Assembly: GCA_003022655.1 (NCBI GenBank)
Contig: PXSX01000020.1
Span: 1-14,767 of the forward strand
DNA length: 14,767 nucleotides
Direction of reading: 5' to 3'
Origin: Bacteroidetes bacterium QH_1_64_81
Lineage (GTDB): Bacteria > Bacteroidota > Rhodothermia > Rhodothermales > Salinibacteraceae
In this document: positions 6,291-14,222 of the stretch, piece by piece
Layout: the number at the start of each line of letters is the position of its first letter
Position numbering within the stretch: position 1 is the stretch's first letter
Made by a program: the position numbers and the translations under genes
Notes under the pieces: model-generated
What the model saw: the letters and a program-made list of their open reading frames with translations, nothing else
Database searches by the model: none
Told to the model about the DNA's origin: nothing

Positions 6291-8978
6291 ATGGCGCAGT
6301 CTAGCACCCAGCAACGCGGCCGCACGCCCCTCATGCGGCAGTACTACAAGATCAAGGAGCGCCATCCGAAGGCGATCCTGCTGTTTCGTATGGGCGACTT
6401 TTACGAGTCGTTCGACGACGATGCCGAGACGGTGAGCCGCCTCCTGGGCATCACGCTTACGGAGCGCAACAACGGTGACGCCGACGACGTGCCGATGGCG
6501 GGCTTTCCCCACCACGCCCTCGACAGCCACCTGCCCAAGCTCATCCGCTCGGGCCTGCGGGTGGCCATCTGCGAGCAGACGGAGGACGCCGACAATTCGA
6601 GCGGCAAGGTGGTGGACCGCGACGTGGTGGAGGTCGTCACGCCGGGGGTGTCCTTTCATGATCAATTACTCAACCCGAAACAGTCCAACTTCTTGGCGGC
6701 CCTCCACTTCGGTACGGGTCGGGACAAAGACCGAATCGGGTTTTCCTTTATCGACGCCACGACCGGCGAGTTCAGCGTCACGGAGGCGGGAATCGATCAG
6801 ATTCAGGACCTCATCCAGACGGTCGCGCCCTCAGAGGTCATTGTCGACAAGCGACGCACGGACCGCCTGCAGCAGCACCTCCGCGAGATTCCCTTCACCG
6901 TCACCGAGCAGGAGGACTGGGTGTTCAAGTACGACTTCGCCTACCAGACGCTGCTGGAGCACTTCGAGACGCACTCGCTGAAGGGGTTTGGCGTGGACGA
7001 GATGGACCTAGGCGTGGTGGCTGCCGGCGCGGCGCTCTACTACCTGGGCGAGACGCAGAAGGGGAAGGTGCCGCACGTCCGCAAGATCAAGCGCTACTCG
7101 AAGGAGGAGCACATCGCCCTCGACCCCGAGACGAAGCGCAACCTGGAGCTCGTCCAGTCGATCCAGGACGACGGCCACGAGGGCACGCTCGTCGACATCC
7201 TCGACGACACGGAGACGCCGATGGGCGGACGCCGGCCCCTGCGAGAAGTCAACCGGATTCAGAACCGGCTCAACGCGGTGGAGGCGTTCGTGGAGGACCG
7301 CGATCTCCGCCAGAACCTGCGAGAGAAATTGGGACAGATGGGCGACCTGGAGCGCCTGGCCGGAAAGGTGGCGACGGGCCGCGCGGCCCCTGGCGACCTC
7401 ATCGACATTAAGCACACCCTGCGCCACTTGCCGGCCGTCCTGGACCTGCTGTCAGACGCAGCCCCGGACGCCCTCGATGCCATCGAGGAGCGCCTGCGCG
7501 CGTGTCCCGACATCGTGGACCGAATTCAAAGCGCCCTCGTCGACGATCCGCCCGCCAAGATCAGCGAGGGCGGCCTCATCCGCGACGGCTACTCCGAGGA
7601 GCTCGACGAGCTGCGCACCATCGCGCAGGAGGGGAAGGACTGGGTGGCTAACCTCGAAAAAGAAGAGAGCGAGCGGACCGACATTCCCTCCCTCAAGGTC
7701 GGCTTCAACAAGGTCTTCGGGTATTACATCGAGGTGACCGACACCCACGCCGAGAAGGTGCCCGACGACTACATCCGCAAGCAGACGCTGGTGGACTCGG
7801 AGCGCTACGTGACGCCGGAGCTGAAGGAGATGGAGGAAAAGATCCTCACGGCGGAGGAAAAAATCGAGACGCTCGAGCAGGAGCTCTACAACGAGCTCCG
7901 CGACACCATCGCGCAGCAGACCGGCGTCCTCCAGGAAAATGCCGAGCTTCTGGCACATCTCGACTGCTTTGCCGGGCTGGCCGCGGTGGCCGAGCGCCAC
8001 GACTACGTGCGTCCCTCGGTGAACGACGGCCTCACCATCGACATCGAGGAGGGCCGCCATCCGGTGGTGGAGCAGACCCTCCCGCCGGGCGATCCATTCA
8101 TCCCGAACGACGTGTGCCTCGACCCGGACGATGAGCAGGTCCTCATCATTACCGGCCCCAACATGGCGGGCAAGAGCGTCGCCCTCCGACAGGTGGGCCT
8201 CATCGTTCTGCTCGCGCAGGTTGGCTCCTTCGTCCCGGCCGACGCGGCCCAGATCGGCGTGGTCGATCGCATCTTCACCCGGGTGGGGGCGTCGGACAAC
8301 CTCGCGGCGGGGGAGAGCACGTTTCTCGTGGAGATGAACGAGGCGGCCAACATCCTCAACAACGCCACGGCCCGCTCCCTCATTCTGTTCGACGAGGTGG
8401 GGCGTGGCACCTCCACGTTCGACGGCCTGTCCATCGCGTGGGCCATTGTGGAATACCTCCACGAGCGGCCCGAGGTGGCGGCGCGCACCCTCTTCGCCAC
8501 CCACTACCACGAGCTCAACGCCATGGCCGACCGCCTGGAGCGGGTGCACAACTACCGCATTCAGGTCAGCGAGCACGAGGGGGAGATCGTCTTCCTGCGC
8601 AAGCTCATCCCCGGCGGTGCCGACCACTCCTACGGCATCGAAGTGGCCAAGATGGCGGGCCTGCCGGACGCGGTGATTGCCCGGGCCCACGAGGTCCTTC
8701 AGAACCTGGAGAGCCAGCACCTGGAAGTAGGCGGGGACGGGAAGATGGACGAGGCGTCCGATCCGCCGTCGGGCGACGGCATGCGCGCCAAGAAGGGCGA
8801 CGCCGAGGCGGTGCCGGACCTGGAAGACAGTCAGGTCAATCAAATGCACCTCTTCGGTCAGCCGGACCCGGTGGCGGAAGAAATTAAAGAGATGCTCGGC
8901 GAGATCGACCCAAACCGCATTACACCCGTGGAGGCGCTCATGAAGCTGTCCGAGATGAAGGACAAGCTGGACGGTTGA
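6291..8978 (+). CDS. mutS: DNA mismatch repair protein MutS
   Basis: Full-length MutS of 895 residues, close to the 850-900 usual for MutS1. It binds mismatches and small loops as a dimer and, with ATP, recruits MutL to start strand-directed repair. The mismatch-reading motif F-Y-E is at residues 37-39 (RMGDFYESF). The connector, lever and clamp regions follow, with KVGFNKVFGYYIEVT in the core. The ATPase has Walker A GPNMAGKS at 622-629, SDNLAAGESTFLVEM and Walker B LILFDEVGRGTSTFDG with Asp701-Glu702, followed by the ATHYHEL motif. An acidic linker of about 50 residues leads to a C-terminal helix (IKEMLGEIDPNRITPVEAL) used for tetramerisation in homologues. The ATG at 6291 puts the N-terminus where the family begins. 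No mutL lies nearby; instead two J-domain genes flank it. Confidence 0.98.
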   Translation: MAQSSTQQRGRTPLMRQYYKIKERHPKAILLFRMGDFYESFDDDAETVSRLLGITLTERNNGDADDVPMAGFPHHALDSHLPKLIRSGLRVAICEQTEDADNSSGKVVDRDVVEVVTPGVSFHDQLLNPKQSNFLAALHFGTGRDKDRIGFSFIDATTGEFSVTEAGIDQIQDLIQTVAPSEVIVDKRRTDRLQQHLREIPFTVTEQEDWVFKYDFAYQTLLEHFETHSLKGFGVDEMDLGVVAAGAALYYLGETQKGKVPHVRKIKRYSKEEHIALDPETKRNLELVQSIQDDGHEGTLVDILDDTETPMGGRRPLREVNRIQNRLNAVEAFVEDRDLRQNLREKLGQMGDLERLAGKVATGRAAPGDLIDIKHTLRHLPAVLDLLSDAAPDALDAIEERLRACPDIVDRIQSALVDDPPAKISEGGLIRDGYSEELDELRTIAQEGKDWVANLEKEESERTDIPSLKVGFNKVFGYYIEVTDTHAEKVPDDYIRKQTLVDSERYVTPELKEMEEKILTAEEKIETLEQELYNELRDTIAQQTGVLQENAELLAHLDCFAGLAAVAERHDYVRPSVNDGLTIDIEEGRHPVVEQTLPPGDPFIPNDVCLDPDDEQVLIITGPNMAGKSVALRQVGLIVLLAQVGSFVPADAAQIGVVDRIFTRVGASDNLAAGESTFLVEMNEAANILNNATARSLILFDEVGRGTSTFDGLSIAWAIVEYLHERPEVAARTLFATHYHELNAMADRLERVHNYRIQVSEHEGEIVFLRKLIPGGADHSYGIEVAKMAGLPDAVIARAHEVLQNLESQHLEVGGDGKMDEASDPPSGDGMRAKKGDAEAVPDLEDSQVNQMHLFGQPDPVAEEIKEMLGEIDPNRITPVEALMKLSEMKDKLDG

Positions 8979-9002
8979 GCGTGGAAGAATGGGGGAAGAG
9001 GA

Positions 9003-9031
9003 GAGTGGGAGCTCTATGCTTTCGCCCACTC
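9003..9031. terminator. Hairpin between the convergent mutS and small-protein genes
   Basis: GAGTGGG (9003-9009) pairs with CCCACTC (9025-9031), and inside them AGC pairs with GCT around a TCTAT loop. It lies in the 64-bp gap between two converging stop codons (8978 and 9043), a usual place for a bidirectional terminator. It lacks a T run on either side, so it is a weak candidate. Confidence 0.35.
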
Positions 9032-9042
9032 AGTCCTCGTCC

Positions 9043-9207
9043 TCATTCGTGGCATTCTCGTACGTCCGGGGCATCAGAGGAGAAGACGCGCTCTTTCAAC
9101 GTCCGGGCCGCGCGCAGGCGTTCCTGCGGGGACAGGCTCAGGTGCTGATGGACATCCCATTCTGTCGCCGCCCCGAAGTCGTGCGACTTATGCACGGTCC
9201 GTTCCAT
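9043..9207 (-). CDS. Small protein with a PQERLRAAR helix motif, function unknown
   Basis: A 54-residue acidic/basic helical protein: MERTVHKSHDFGAATEWDVH, QHLSLSPQERLRAARTLKER, then VFSSDAPDVRECHE. It resembles short conserved proteins of the form (K-S/F-x-E-A-x-x-W-D-x-x-Q-H-L-x-M-T-P-E-E-R-L-x-x-A-R-x-L-K-x-R-V-x-G). I recall these from many bacteria, some beside nucleotidyltransferase genes in toxin-antitoxin-like pairs; this recollection is uncertain. No partner gene is adjacent here. The start at 9207 is preferred because AGAGGA lies seven bases before it; an alternative ATG at 9231 would add eight residues. A perfect 5-bp hairpin (9215-9228) covers that ribosome site. The gene is convergent with mutS. 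Confidence 0.6.
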   Translation of the reverse strand: MERTVHKSHDFGAATEWDVHQHLSLSPQERLRAARTLKERVFSSDAPDVRECHE

Positions 9208-9214
9208 CGCACGG

Positions 9215-9228
9215 TCCTCTCGTGAGGA
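9215..9228 (-). promoter_or_regulatory. Ribosome-site hairpin of the small protein gene
   Basis: TCCTC (9215-9219) and GAGGA (9224-9228) form a 5-bp stem with a 4-nt loop. On the minus strand one arm is the GAGGA of the Shine-Dalgarno sequence for the start at 9207, so folding would hide it. It is a possible translational control element, though short. Confidence 0.35.
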
Positions 9229-9329
9229 CATGGCTCTTCACTTGTCACTTGAGGAGTGCGTGAGAGTGCGAATCGCGGTCAAATAAACCACTGAAGGAGT
9301 AGTGGGGGGGTTCTCGATTTGAAGGGAAA

Positions 9330-9485
9330 ATGGTTCCCGAAGAACGGCTCATCGCCGCACCTGAGCGGGAGCGGCAAAAAGTCGAAGTGCTTCACGACGG
9401 CCCGCAACAGACGGGACCTGTATGGGTTCATGTCTGCACCCGTTCATCGAAGCTTGCCGTTGCATTCGCTCCCACGGCGCCATGA
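9330..9485 (+). CDS. Possible 51-residue leader protein overlapping the J-domain gene
   Basis: An open frame of 51 codons, [20 protein letters not shown] followed by a Trp/Val/Cys-containing half, ends with TGA at 9483-9485. Its stop overlaps the next gene's start as ATGA (9482-9485), the usual arrangement of translationally coupled genes. GAAGGG lies three bases before the ATG, a short but possible ribosome-site spacing. The product matches nothing I know and has no signal peptide or membrane segment. It could be a leader peptide, a decayed gene end or chance. The upstream part of the same spacer (9232-9329) shows only a run of seven G (9304-9310). Confidence 0.35.
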   Translation: MVPEERLIAAPERERQKVEVLHDGPQQTGPVWVHVCTRSSKLAVAFAPTAP

Positions 9486-10039
9486 GTACCTACCATGAGA
9501 TTTTGGGCGTAGGTCCGGAGGCGTCGCAGGAGGAAATTAAGAATGCCTTCCGCCGCCGCGCGCTGGAATGTCACCCGGATCAGGCCGAGGAGGGCAAGAA
9601 AGAGGAGGCCCAGCAAGAGTTTCGGCGGGTGCGCGAGGCCTTCGAGATCCTGAGCGACGGCGAGAACGGAGGCTGGTCCTCCGGAATGTCCGACGACTCC
9701 GATGCGGAGGACTCCCCGAAACGTTCCCGCGGGGCCCGCCGGTCCTACAAAGAGAAGTGGCGGAACGCCAAGAAGGTACGGGTAAGCAAGGACATTGTCG
9801 ACCGGGTGCAAGGCTTGTCGGGGGAGTACCGGCGCCTCCGTCGGAGAAACAAGATTACCGTCCCCGTCTGCGCACTGGTCGTGGCGTCGGTGTACATCGT
9901 CGACCCATTGACCCTCAACGGAAGCGGCCTCTTCCTCGTCGATGTGCTGCTGAGCGGACTGGTCGGGGGGGCTTACGGACTCGCGATCGGGAGCGTCTGG
10001 GCCTATGTCGAGATCTTCCTGAACGACCTCCGGCAGTAG
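9482..10039 (+). CDS. Membrane-anchored J-domain protein
   Basis: A 185-residue protein with an N-terminal J domain: [23 protein letters not shown] at residues 31-33 and FEILSD near 54-59. A charged linker (61-122) is rich in Ser, Lys and Arg. Two hydrophobic segments at about 125-141 ([16 protein letters not shown]) and 149-180 ([20 protein letters not shown] and on) anchor it in the inner membrane. The second is long enough to be a hairpin. The J domain would face the cytoplasm and call Hsp70 to the membrane (inference). The start at 9482 is chosen because the J domain begins right there; an upstream in-frame ATG at 9422 would add 20 unrelated residues. Its ATG overlaps the TGA of a small upstream frame. 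The aminopeptidase gene follows 60 bases later on the same strand and may share the transcript. Confidence 0.85.
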   Translation: MSTYHEILGVGPEASQEEIKNAFRRRALECHPDQAEEGKKEEAQQEFRRVREAFEILSDGENGGWSSGMSDDSDAEDSPKRSRGARRSYKEKWRNAKKVRVSKDIVDRVQGLSGEYRRLRRRNKITVPVCALVVASVYIVDPLTLNGSGLFLVDVLLSGLVGGAYGLAIGSVWAYVEIFLNDLRQ

Positions 10040-10099
10040 CAGGCACTCGGCGTGCGTCGCCTCCTTCCCGAAGTTCGTTCCCCACCCTTTGGTATCCCG

Positions 10100-11749
10100 A
10101 TGGGTCCACATGGTAGCGTCCGGGCCGCTGCGCTGTTGCTCCTCGTCTGGGGCCTGGGGGGCTGCTCCCGTGCGCCAGCGCAAGACTCAGGAGGCGCGTT
10201 ACCGCCCGAGCAGGCGGCCTACGACGTGTTTCACTACGACCTGGAGGTCGCGGTCGACCCCGTCCGGAAGCGGATTGAGGGGCAGGTAACCGTCCACGCG
10301 GTGGTTGAGGAGCGGCTTGAGAACCTAGTCCTCAATCTCGATCGGCGGCTCTCCGTGTCGAAGGCGAGGACCCTGGGACGTCCGAAGGCGCCCCATCCCG
10401 TAGAGCGTCGCAACGGCGAGAACGAGGTCTGGATTGCCCTGCCGAAGGCCCGTGAGCGCGGAGACACCGTGCGCGTGTCGGTGTCGTACGAAGGGACGCC
10501 CCGAACGGCCCCGCAGGCCCCGTGGGACGGCGGGTTTTCGTGGGACACCACCCCGAGCGGGGATCCCTGGATCGCCACCTCGTGCCAGACGGAGGGGGCC
10601 GACCTGTGGTGGCCCGTGAAGGATCATCCCTCCGACGAGCCGGACTCGATGGACCTGGCGTTCACGGTGCCCGATTCCCTGACGGCAGCCTCCAACGGTC
10701 GGTTGCGCGGCGTGGAGCGGGCCTCGGACAGCACGCGCACCTTCCACTGGCACGTATCGGTGCCCCTCAACACGTACAATGTTGCGCTCAACGCCGCCCC
10801 GTACGTGCGCCTGGATACCACCTACGCCAGCACGAGCGGGGCCTCCGTGCCCGTGTCGGCGTACGTCCTCCCGTCGGATTCGGCCCGGGCCGCCCGTGCC
10901 CTCCCGGACTTCCTGGACCAGGTTCGCTTCCTGGAGAAGACGCTCAGTCCGTATCCGCCCCGGGCCGACAAGTACGGCATCGCCCAGACGCCCTTCTTGG
11001 GTATGGAGCACCAGTCCCTTATCGCGTACGGCCACGACTTCATGACCGGCGGCCTAGGCTACGACGCACCGTTCGACGCGCTGCACTTTCACGAGCTGGC
11101 CCACGAGTGGTACGGCAACCTCGTAACGGTGCAGGACTGGAAAGACTTCTGGCTCCACGAGGGGCCCGCCACGTACCTGGAGGCCCTCTACGCCGAGCAC
11201 CTCCAAGGCGACAGCGCCTACCACGCCCGCACCGACTATTTTCGGGGCCAGATGACCGGCGGGTCGCCGATCGCCCGTCGCGAGCCCACCACCGCCGAGG
11301 CCATCTACAACCGCGACGTGTACTACCGCGGGGCCCTTACGCTCCACACGCTGCGGTACGTTGTGGGGCAGGAGGCCCTCCGCACCCTTCTGCGGCGGTT
11401 CGTCTATCCGGAGGGCACCGCGTCGGCGCCAACCGCGCCCTATCGCCACGTCACGACCGATGACTTTGTTCGGCTTGCAGAGGAGGTGTCGGGGCGCTCG
11501 CTGGATGCCTTCTTCCAGGTGTACCTCTATCGCGCCGACCTACCGACCCTCAAGACGCAGTGGAAGAACGAGACCCTACGTCTGGAGTGGACGACGACGG
11601 GCGACGTGACCTTCGAAGTGCCGGTGCCGGTTCGGGTCGAGGGCGAGACTCGCCGCGTCACGATGAGCGACGGCACAGGATCGGTTGCGGTGCCCGAGGG
11701 GGCGGAGGTGGCGGTCGATCCGAAGGGATGGATCCTGCGGCGTCAGTGA
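10100..11749 (+). CDS. M1-family zinc aminopeptidase, lipoprotein
   Basis: A 549-residue metallopeptidase expected to trim N-terminal residues from peptides at the cell envelope. The zinc site HELAHE is at 331-336 with the third ligand Glu354 in WLHEGPATY, giving the HExxH-x18-E spacing of gluzincins. The exopeptidase motif appears as GMEHQS (301-306) in place of GAMEN. The likely catalytic Tyr is in DVYYRGALTLHTLR. The N-terminal beta domain (VFHYDLEVAVDPVRKRIEGQ) matches M1 enzymes. The ATG at 10100 is preferred over a GTG at 10052 because the product then starts with a short signal peptide and lipobox LGGC, with Cys22 as the lipid site. It is shorter than the 850-residue PepN type and lacks the large C-terminal helical domain, like other short secreted bacterial M1 enzymes. 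No ribosome site is visible. Confidence 0.93.
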   Translation: MGPHGSVRAAALLLLVWGLGGCSRAPAQDSGGALPPEQAAYDVFHYDLEVAVDPVRKRIEGQVTVHAVVEERLENLVLNLDRRLSVSKARTLGRPKAPHPVERRNGENEVWIALPKARERGDTVRVSVSYEGTPRTAPQAPWDGGFSWDTTPSGDPWIATSCQTEGADLWWPVKDHPSDEPDSMDLAFTVPDSLTAASNGRLRGVERASDSTRTFHWHVSVPLNTYNVALNAAPYVRLDTTYASTSGASVPVSAYVLPSDSARAARALPDFLDQVRFLEKTLSPYPPRADKYGIAQTPFLGMEHQSLIAYGHDFMTGGLGYDAPFDALHFHELAHEWYGNLVTVQDWKDFWLHEGPATYLEALYAEHLQGDSAYHARTDYFRGQMTGGSPIARREPTTAEAIYNRDVYYRGALTLHTLRYVVGQEALRTLLRRFVYPEGTASAPTAPYRHVTTDDFVRLAEEVSGRSLDAFFQVYLYRADLPTLKTQWKNETLRLEWTTTGDVTFEVPVPVRVEGETRRVTMSDGTGSVAVPEGAEVAVDPKGWILRRQ

Positions 11750-11761
11750 GTACCCTTCCTC

Positions 11762-11791
11762 ATACCGAATCCGCTTGCGGGATTCAGGTAT
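11762..11791 (+). terminator. Terminator-like hairpin after the aminopeptidase gene
   Basis: ATACCGAATCC (11762-11772) pairs with GGATTC-A-GGTAT (11780-11791), an 11-bp stem with one bulged A and a 7-nt loop, 12 bases past the stop codon. There is no T run, so it may be a weak or factor-assisted terminator. Confidence 0.4.
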
Positions 11792-11983
11792 GGATGTGGG
11801 GAGACGTATGGAGGCACAGTGCGTCCACACCTCCATCCAAACTTCCATCCCCGAACGAAGCTTGCAGAATTCGTATCAGAACCAATCCCGCCGGAATGGA
11901 TGCCAGGACGCCCACCACGGTTCTGAGTTCCAGAAGGATTCCCTCGTCACCACGAGGGCGCTTCCTGCGCCCAGACAGGCTCC

Positions 11984-12007
11984 GGCCAGGAACGAGGCCA
12001 GGAACGA
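11984..12007. repeat. Two tandem copies of a 12-bp sequence
   Basis: GGCCAGGAACGA occurs twice with no gap. The length is a multiple of three, and in the minus-strand reading it encodes a doubled SFLA-type membrane motif. Confidence 0.85.
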
Positions 12008-12114
12008 GATGGTGGTGGTGGCAGTCGTGCCGGAGAATTTTCAGGGGACTCATAGCCCGGCGAGTCCCGCGAGGAGGACAGAACGAGGAATCGTTCGTGA
12101 TGCAGGTTGTGACG

Positions 12115-12538
12115 CTACTCCACGGAAAAAACGTCCGCCAGATCGACCTCGATCTCCGTCGTCGGGTCCGGGACGACGCCTGACGAATAGGTCGTTGAGT
12201 CCATGTCATTCCACGCCGTGCTCCATCAGAAATCGGGCCTTGTCCACGAGGTCCTGAATGCCTTGCGTCGGGGATGAGATCTCAATGGCCAAGAGGGGCG
12301 GCTCCGTCATGCGCGTCTCGTCCTGCGTAAAGTCGACCTCCAGGTCGCGGTAGACCGAAAGATCCGGTGTCAGGTCGCGGTCGCCGAGGCGAAGCGTCAG
12401 TTCACTGAGCACCTGAAAATGCGGACCGTAACCAGCCAGCTGGCCGATGAGATTCGTCTGGGTCAGGCTGTGCAGTAAGCCGGGCCGAGGCTTTCCTCGC
12501 TCGCGCTCGTAGTCGGAGAGCGGTGTTCGGGGTTCCAT
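12115..12538 (-). pseudogene. Uma2-family (DUF820) nuclease-like gene, frameshifted near its 3' end
   Basis: The main frame (12538 to a TGA at 12206) gives 110 residues, MEPRTPLSDYERERGKPRPG through to FLMEHGVE. It holds the PD-(D/E)xK core of Uma2 proteins: the Asp of LTPDLSVY, the Glu of LLAIEISSPT and the Lys of DLVDKARFL. In intact relatives the chain continues after HGV with a Y/C-W-x-V-x-P strand. Here a stop follows at once. In the next frame over, 12115-12210 reads DSTTYSSGVVPDPTTEIEVD and then LADVFSVE before TAG at 12115-12117, which is the usual family C-terminus. A deletion of some tens of bases with loss of frame explains both pieces. Uma2 genes are often multicopy and of poorly known function. 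A truncated but folded product remains possible. Confidence 0.7.
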
Positions 12539-12614
12539 CGGTAGAAGGGATGGGAGTGTGAGTGATTGTCCACCGTACCCTCAAACCCCCAGACGCCTAC
12601 ACGGGGCGTTGGAA

Positions 12615-14033
12615 TTAGATGTTGATCGGCTGGCCGTAGGCCTCGCGCGTCGCCTCCATCACCGCCTCCGAGAGCGTGGGGTGCGGGTGCATCGACTCCA
12701 TGATCTCGAGGCCAGTCGTCTCGAGCTTGCGGGAGGCCACCACTTCGGCAATGAGTTCGGTAGCGTCCTGGCCGATGATGTGGCAGCCCAGGAATTCGCC
12801 GTACTTGTCGTCGTAGATCGTTTTGACGAAGCCCTCCTGGTGGCCCAGCGCGGCGGCCTTGCCGTTGGCCTTGAAGGGGAATTTGCCCACCTTCACCTCG
12901 TAGCCCTCCTCCTTTGCCTCTTCCTCCGTGTAGCCTACGGACGCGATCTGCGGCTGGCAGTACGTACAGGCCGGAATGTCGTGCTCGTCCATCGGCCGGA
13001 CGTCGTGGCCAGCAATCTTTTCGACGCAGTGGATGCCCTCGTGGCTGGCCTTGTGCGCGAGCCAGGGCGCGCCCGTGACGTCGCCGATGGCGTACACCCC
13101 GTCCACATTGGTTCGGTAGTGGTCGTCCACCACGATGTCGTTGTCGTCCGTTTCGACACCCACCTCGTCGAGCCCGAGGTCTTCGACGTTGCCCACGACG
13201 CCCACGGCGGAGAGCACCTGGTCGCACTCGATGTGCTCAGTGCCGTCGTCCGTCTCGACCTCCACCTCCAGCGGAGCGCCGTTTTTGTCCACGCCCTGCA
13301 CGTCGGCGCCCGTCATCAGGTCGATGCCGGTCTCTTCATAGCTCCGTGCCAGTTCCTCCGAGACGTCCGGGTCCTCGTTCGGCACGATGCGATCCATCAC
13401 CTCGATGATGGTCACGTCCGTGCCCATGTGGTGATAAAAGTACGCAAACTCGACCCCGATGGCGCCCGCGCCCACGATTACCATCGAGTCGGGCTGCTCG
13501 GTCTGGAGCATGGCGCCCTCGTAGTCTATCACGTCCTCCCCGTCGATGGGGAGGAAGGGAAGCTCGTTGGGCCGCGCCCCCGTGGCCAAAATGACGTGAT
13601 CGGCCGTCACGGTCTGCTCCTCCCCCACCTCCTCGCCGTCCATCGTGACGGACGGTTCGATCTCGACGGTGTCCGCGGCCGAGAGGCGGCCGTGCCCCCG
13701 CAGAACGTCGATGTCGTTTTTCTTCATCAGGAACTGCACGCCCTGATTCATCTGGTTGGCCGCGCCGCGGCTGCGCTCGATGACCTTCGGGAAGTTCGGC
13801 GACACCGACCCGTCGAGCTCCAGGCCGAATTCGTCGAGATGAGTCGCTTCCGACATGACCTCGGCGCTCTTGAGCAGCGCCTTCGTCGGAATACAGCCGA
13901 CGTTCAGGCAGACCCCGCCCAGCTTGTCTTTCTCGACGATGGCCGTGTTCATGTCGAGCTGCGAGGCGCGGATTGCCGTTTCGTAGCCGCCGGGGCCGCT
14001 GCCGACGACGATGCAATCGTAGTCCGTAGCCAT
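12615..14033 (-). CDS. lpdA: Dihydrolipoyl dehydrogenase (E3)
   Basis: A 472-residue flavoprotein that reoxidises the dihydrolipoyl groups of pyruvate, 2-oxoglutarate or branched-chain dehydrogenase complexes and of the glycine cleavage system, passing electrons to NAD+. The FAD-binding GSGPGG is at residues 11-16. The redox disulfide is Cys42/Cys47 in GGVCLNVGCIPTK. The NAD site is GAGAIGVEFAYFY in the middle, and the second FAD motif is YAIGDV. The C-terminal HPHPTLSE carries the catalytic His451 and Glu456 at the dimer interface. The length is normal. The ATG at 14033 starts right at the first beta strand (MATDYDCIVVGSGPGG). No Shine-Dalgarno is present; a Bacteroidota-type promoter lies 53 bp upstream. 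No E1 or E2 gene is adjacent, so the E3 is likely shared between complexes. It is very acidic, which fits a salt-adapted cytoplasm. Confidence 0.97.
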   Translation of the reverse strand: MATDYDCIVVGSGPGGYETAIRASQLDMNTAIVEKDKLGGVCLNVGCIPTKALLKSAEVMSEATHLDEFGLELDGSVSPNFPKVIERSRGAANQMNQGVQFLMKKNDIDVLRGHGRLSAADTVEIEPSVTMDGEEVGEEQTVTADHVILATGARPNELPFLPIDGEDVIDYEGAMLQTEQPDSMVIVGAGAIGVEFAYFYHHMGTDVTIIEVMDRIVPNEDPDVSEELARSYEETGIDLMTGADVQGVDKNGAPLEVEVETDDGTEHIECDQVLSAVGVVGNVEDLGLDEVGVETDDNDIVVDDHYRTNVDGVYAIGDVTGAPWLAHKASHEGIHCVEKIAGHDVRPMDEHDIPACTYCQPQIASVGYTEEEAKEEGYEVKVGKFPFKANGKAAALGHQEGFVKTIYDDKYGEFLGCHIIGQDATELIAEVVASRKLETTGLEIMESMHPHPTLSEAVMEATREAYGQPINI

Positions 14034-14085
14034 GAAGGAGCAAAGGGAAAGTCAGGGAAGAACACAACAGGACTGAACGCCACTT

Positions 14086-14118
14086 CCAAGATATGCCCCG
14101 CCGCTTGTCAACCCCAAA
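14086..14118 (-). promoter_or_regulatory. Bacteroidota-type promoter for lpdA
   Basis: On the minus strand TTTG (complement of 14115-14118) is followed by 21 bases and TATCTTGG (complement of 14086-14093). The known Bacteroides primary-sigma pattern is TTTG, 19-21 bases, TAnnTTTG; this fits in spacing and in all but one core position. A TTGACA also occurs just after TTTG but has no -10 at a normal distance. The expected start lies about 45 bases before the lpdA ATG. Confidence 0.45.
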
Positions 14119-14222
14119 CCGCCGGCCCCAGTGGGCCAAAAGGTTTCTGTGAATCCGACCCCGATTGCAGGACGCTCCGCAACGCCGATGCGACACAGGA
14201 GAAGCGCGTGCAGCCGCGGTTC

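Larger units (their letters stand above)
11750..12114. other. 365-bp decayed spacer with hairpins and a 12-bp tandem repeat
   Basis: No gene is supported. Besides the hairpin at 11762-11791, it holds ATGGAGG/CCTCCAT inverted arms at 11808-11836, a CCCTCGT-CACC-ACGAGGG palindrome at 11941-11958 and two exact copies of GGCCAGGAACGA (11984-12007). On the minus strand an open stretch across the tandem repeat reads TISFLASFLAGACLGAGSAL, which looks like a membrane helix. It has no start codon and may be a gene remnant. Confidence 0.45.

Noticed and set aside
7452..9029. 525-codon minus-strand open frame
   Set aside because: It is fully antisense to mutS; such frames are common in GC-rich genes, and it has no recognisable domain.
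9003..9240. 78-codon plus-strand frame after mutS
   Set aside because: It is antisense to the small minus-strand gene, which has the better ribosome site and a recognisable sequence pattern.
10522..11463. Arg/Pro-rich frame within the aminopeptidase gene
   Set aside because: It is a frame shadow of a gene with intact HExxH-x18-E residues.
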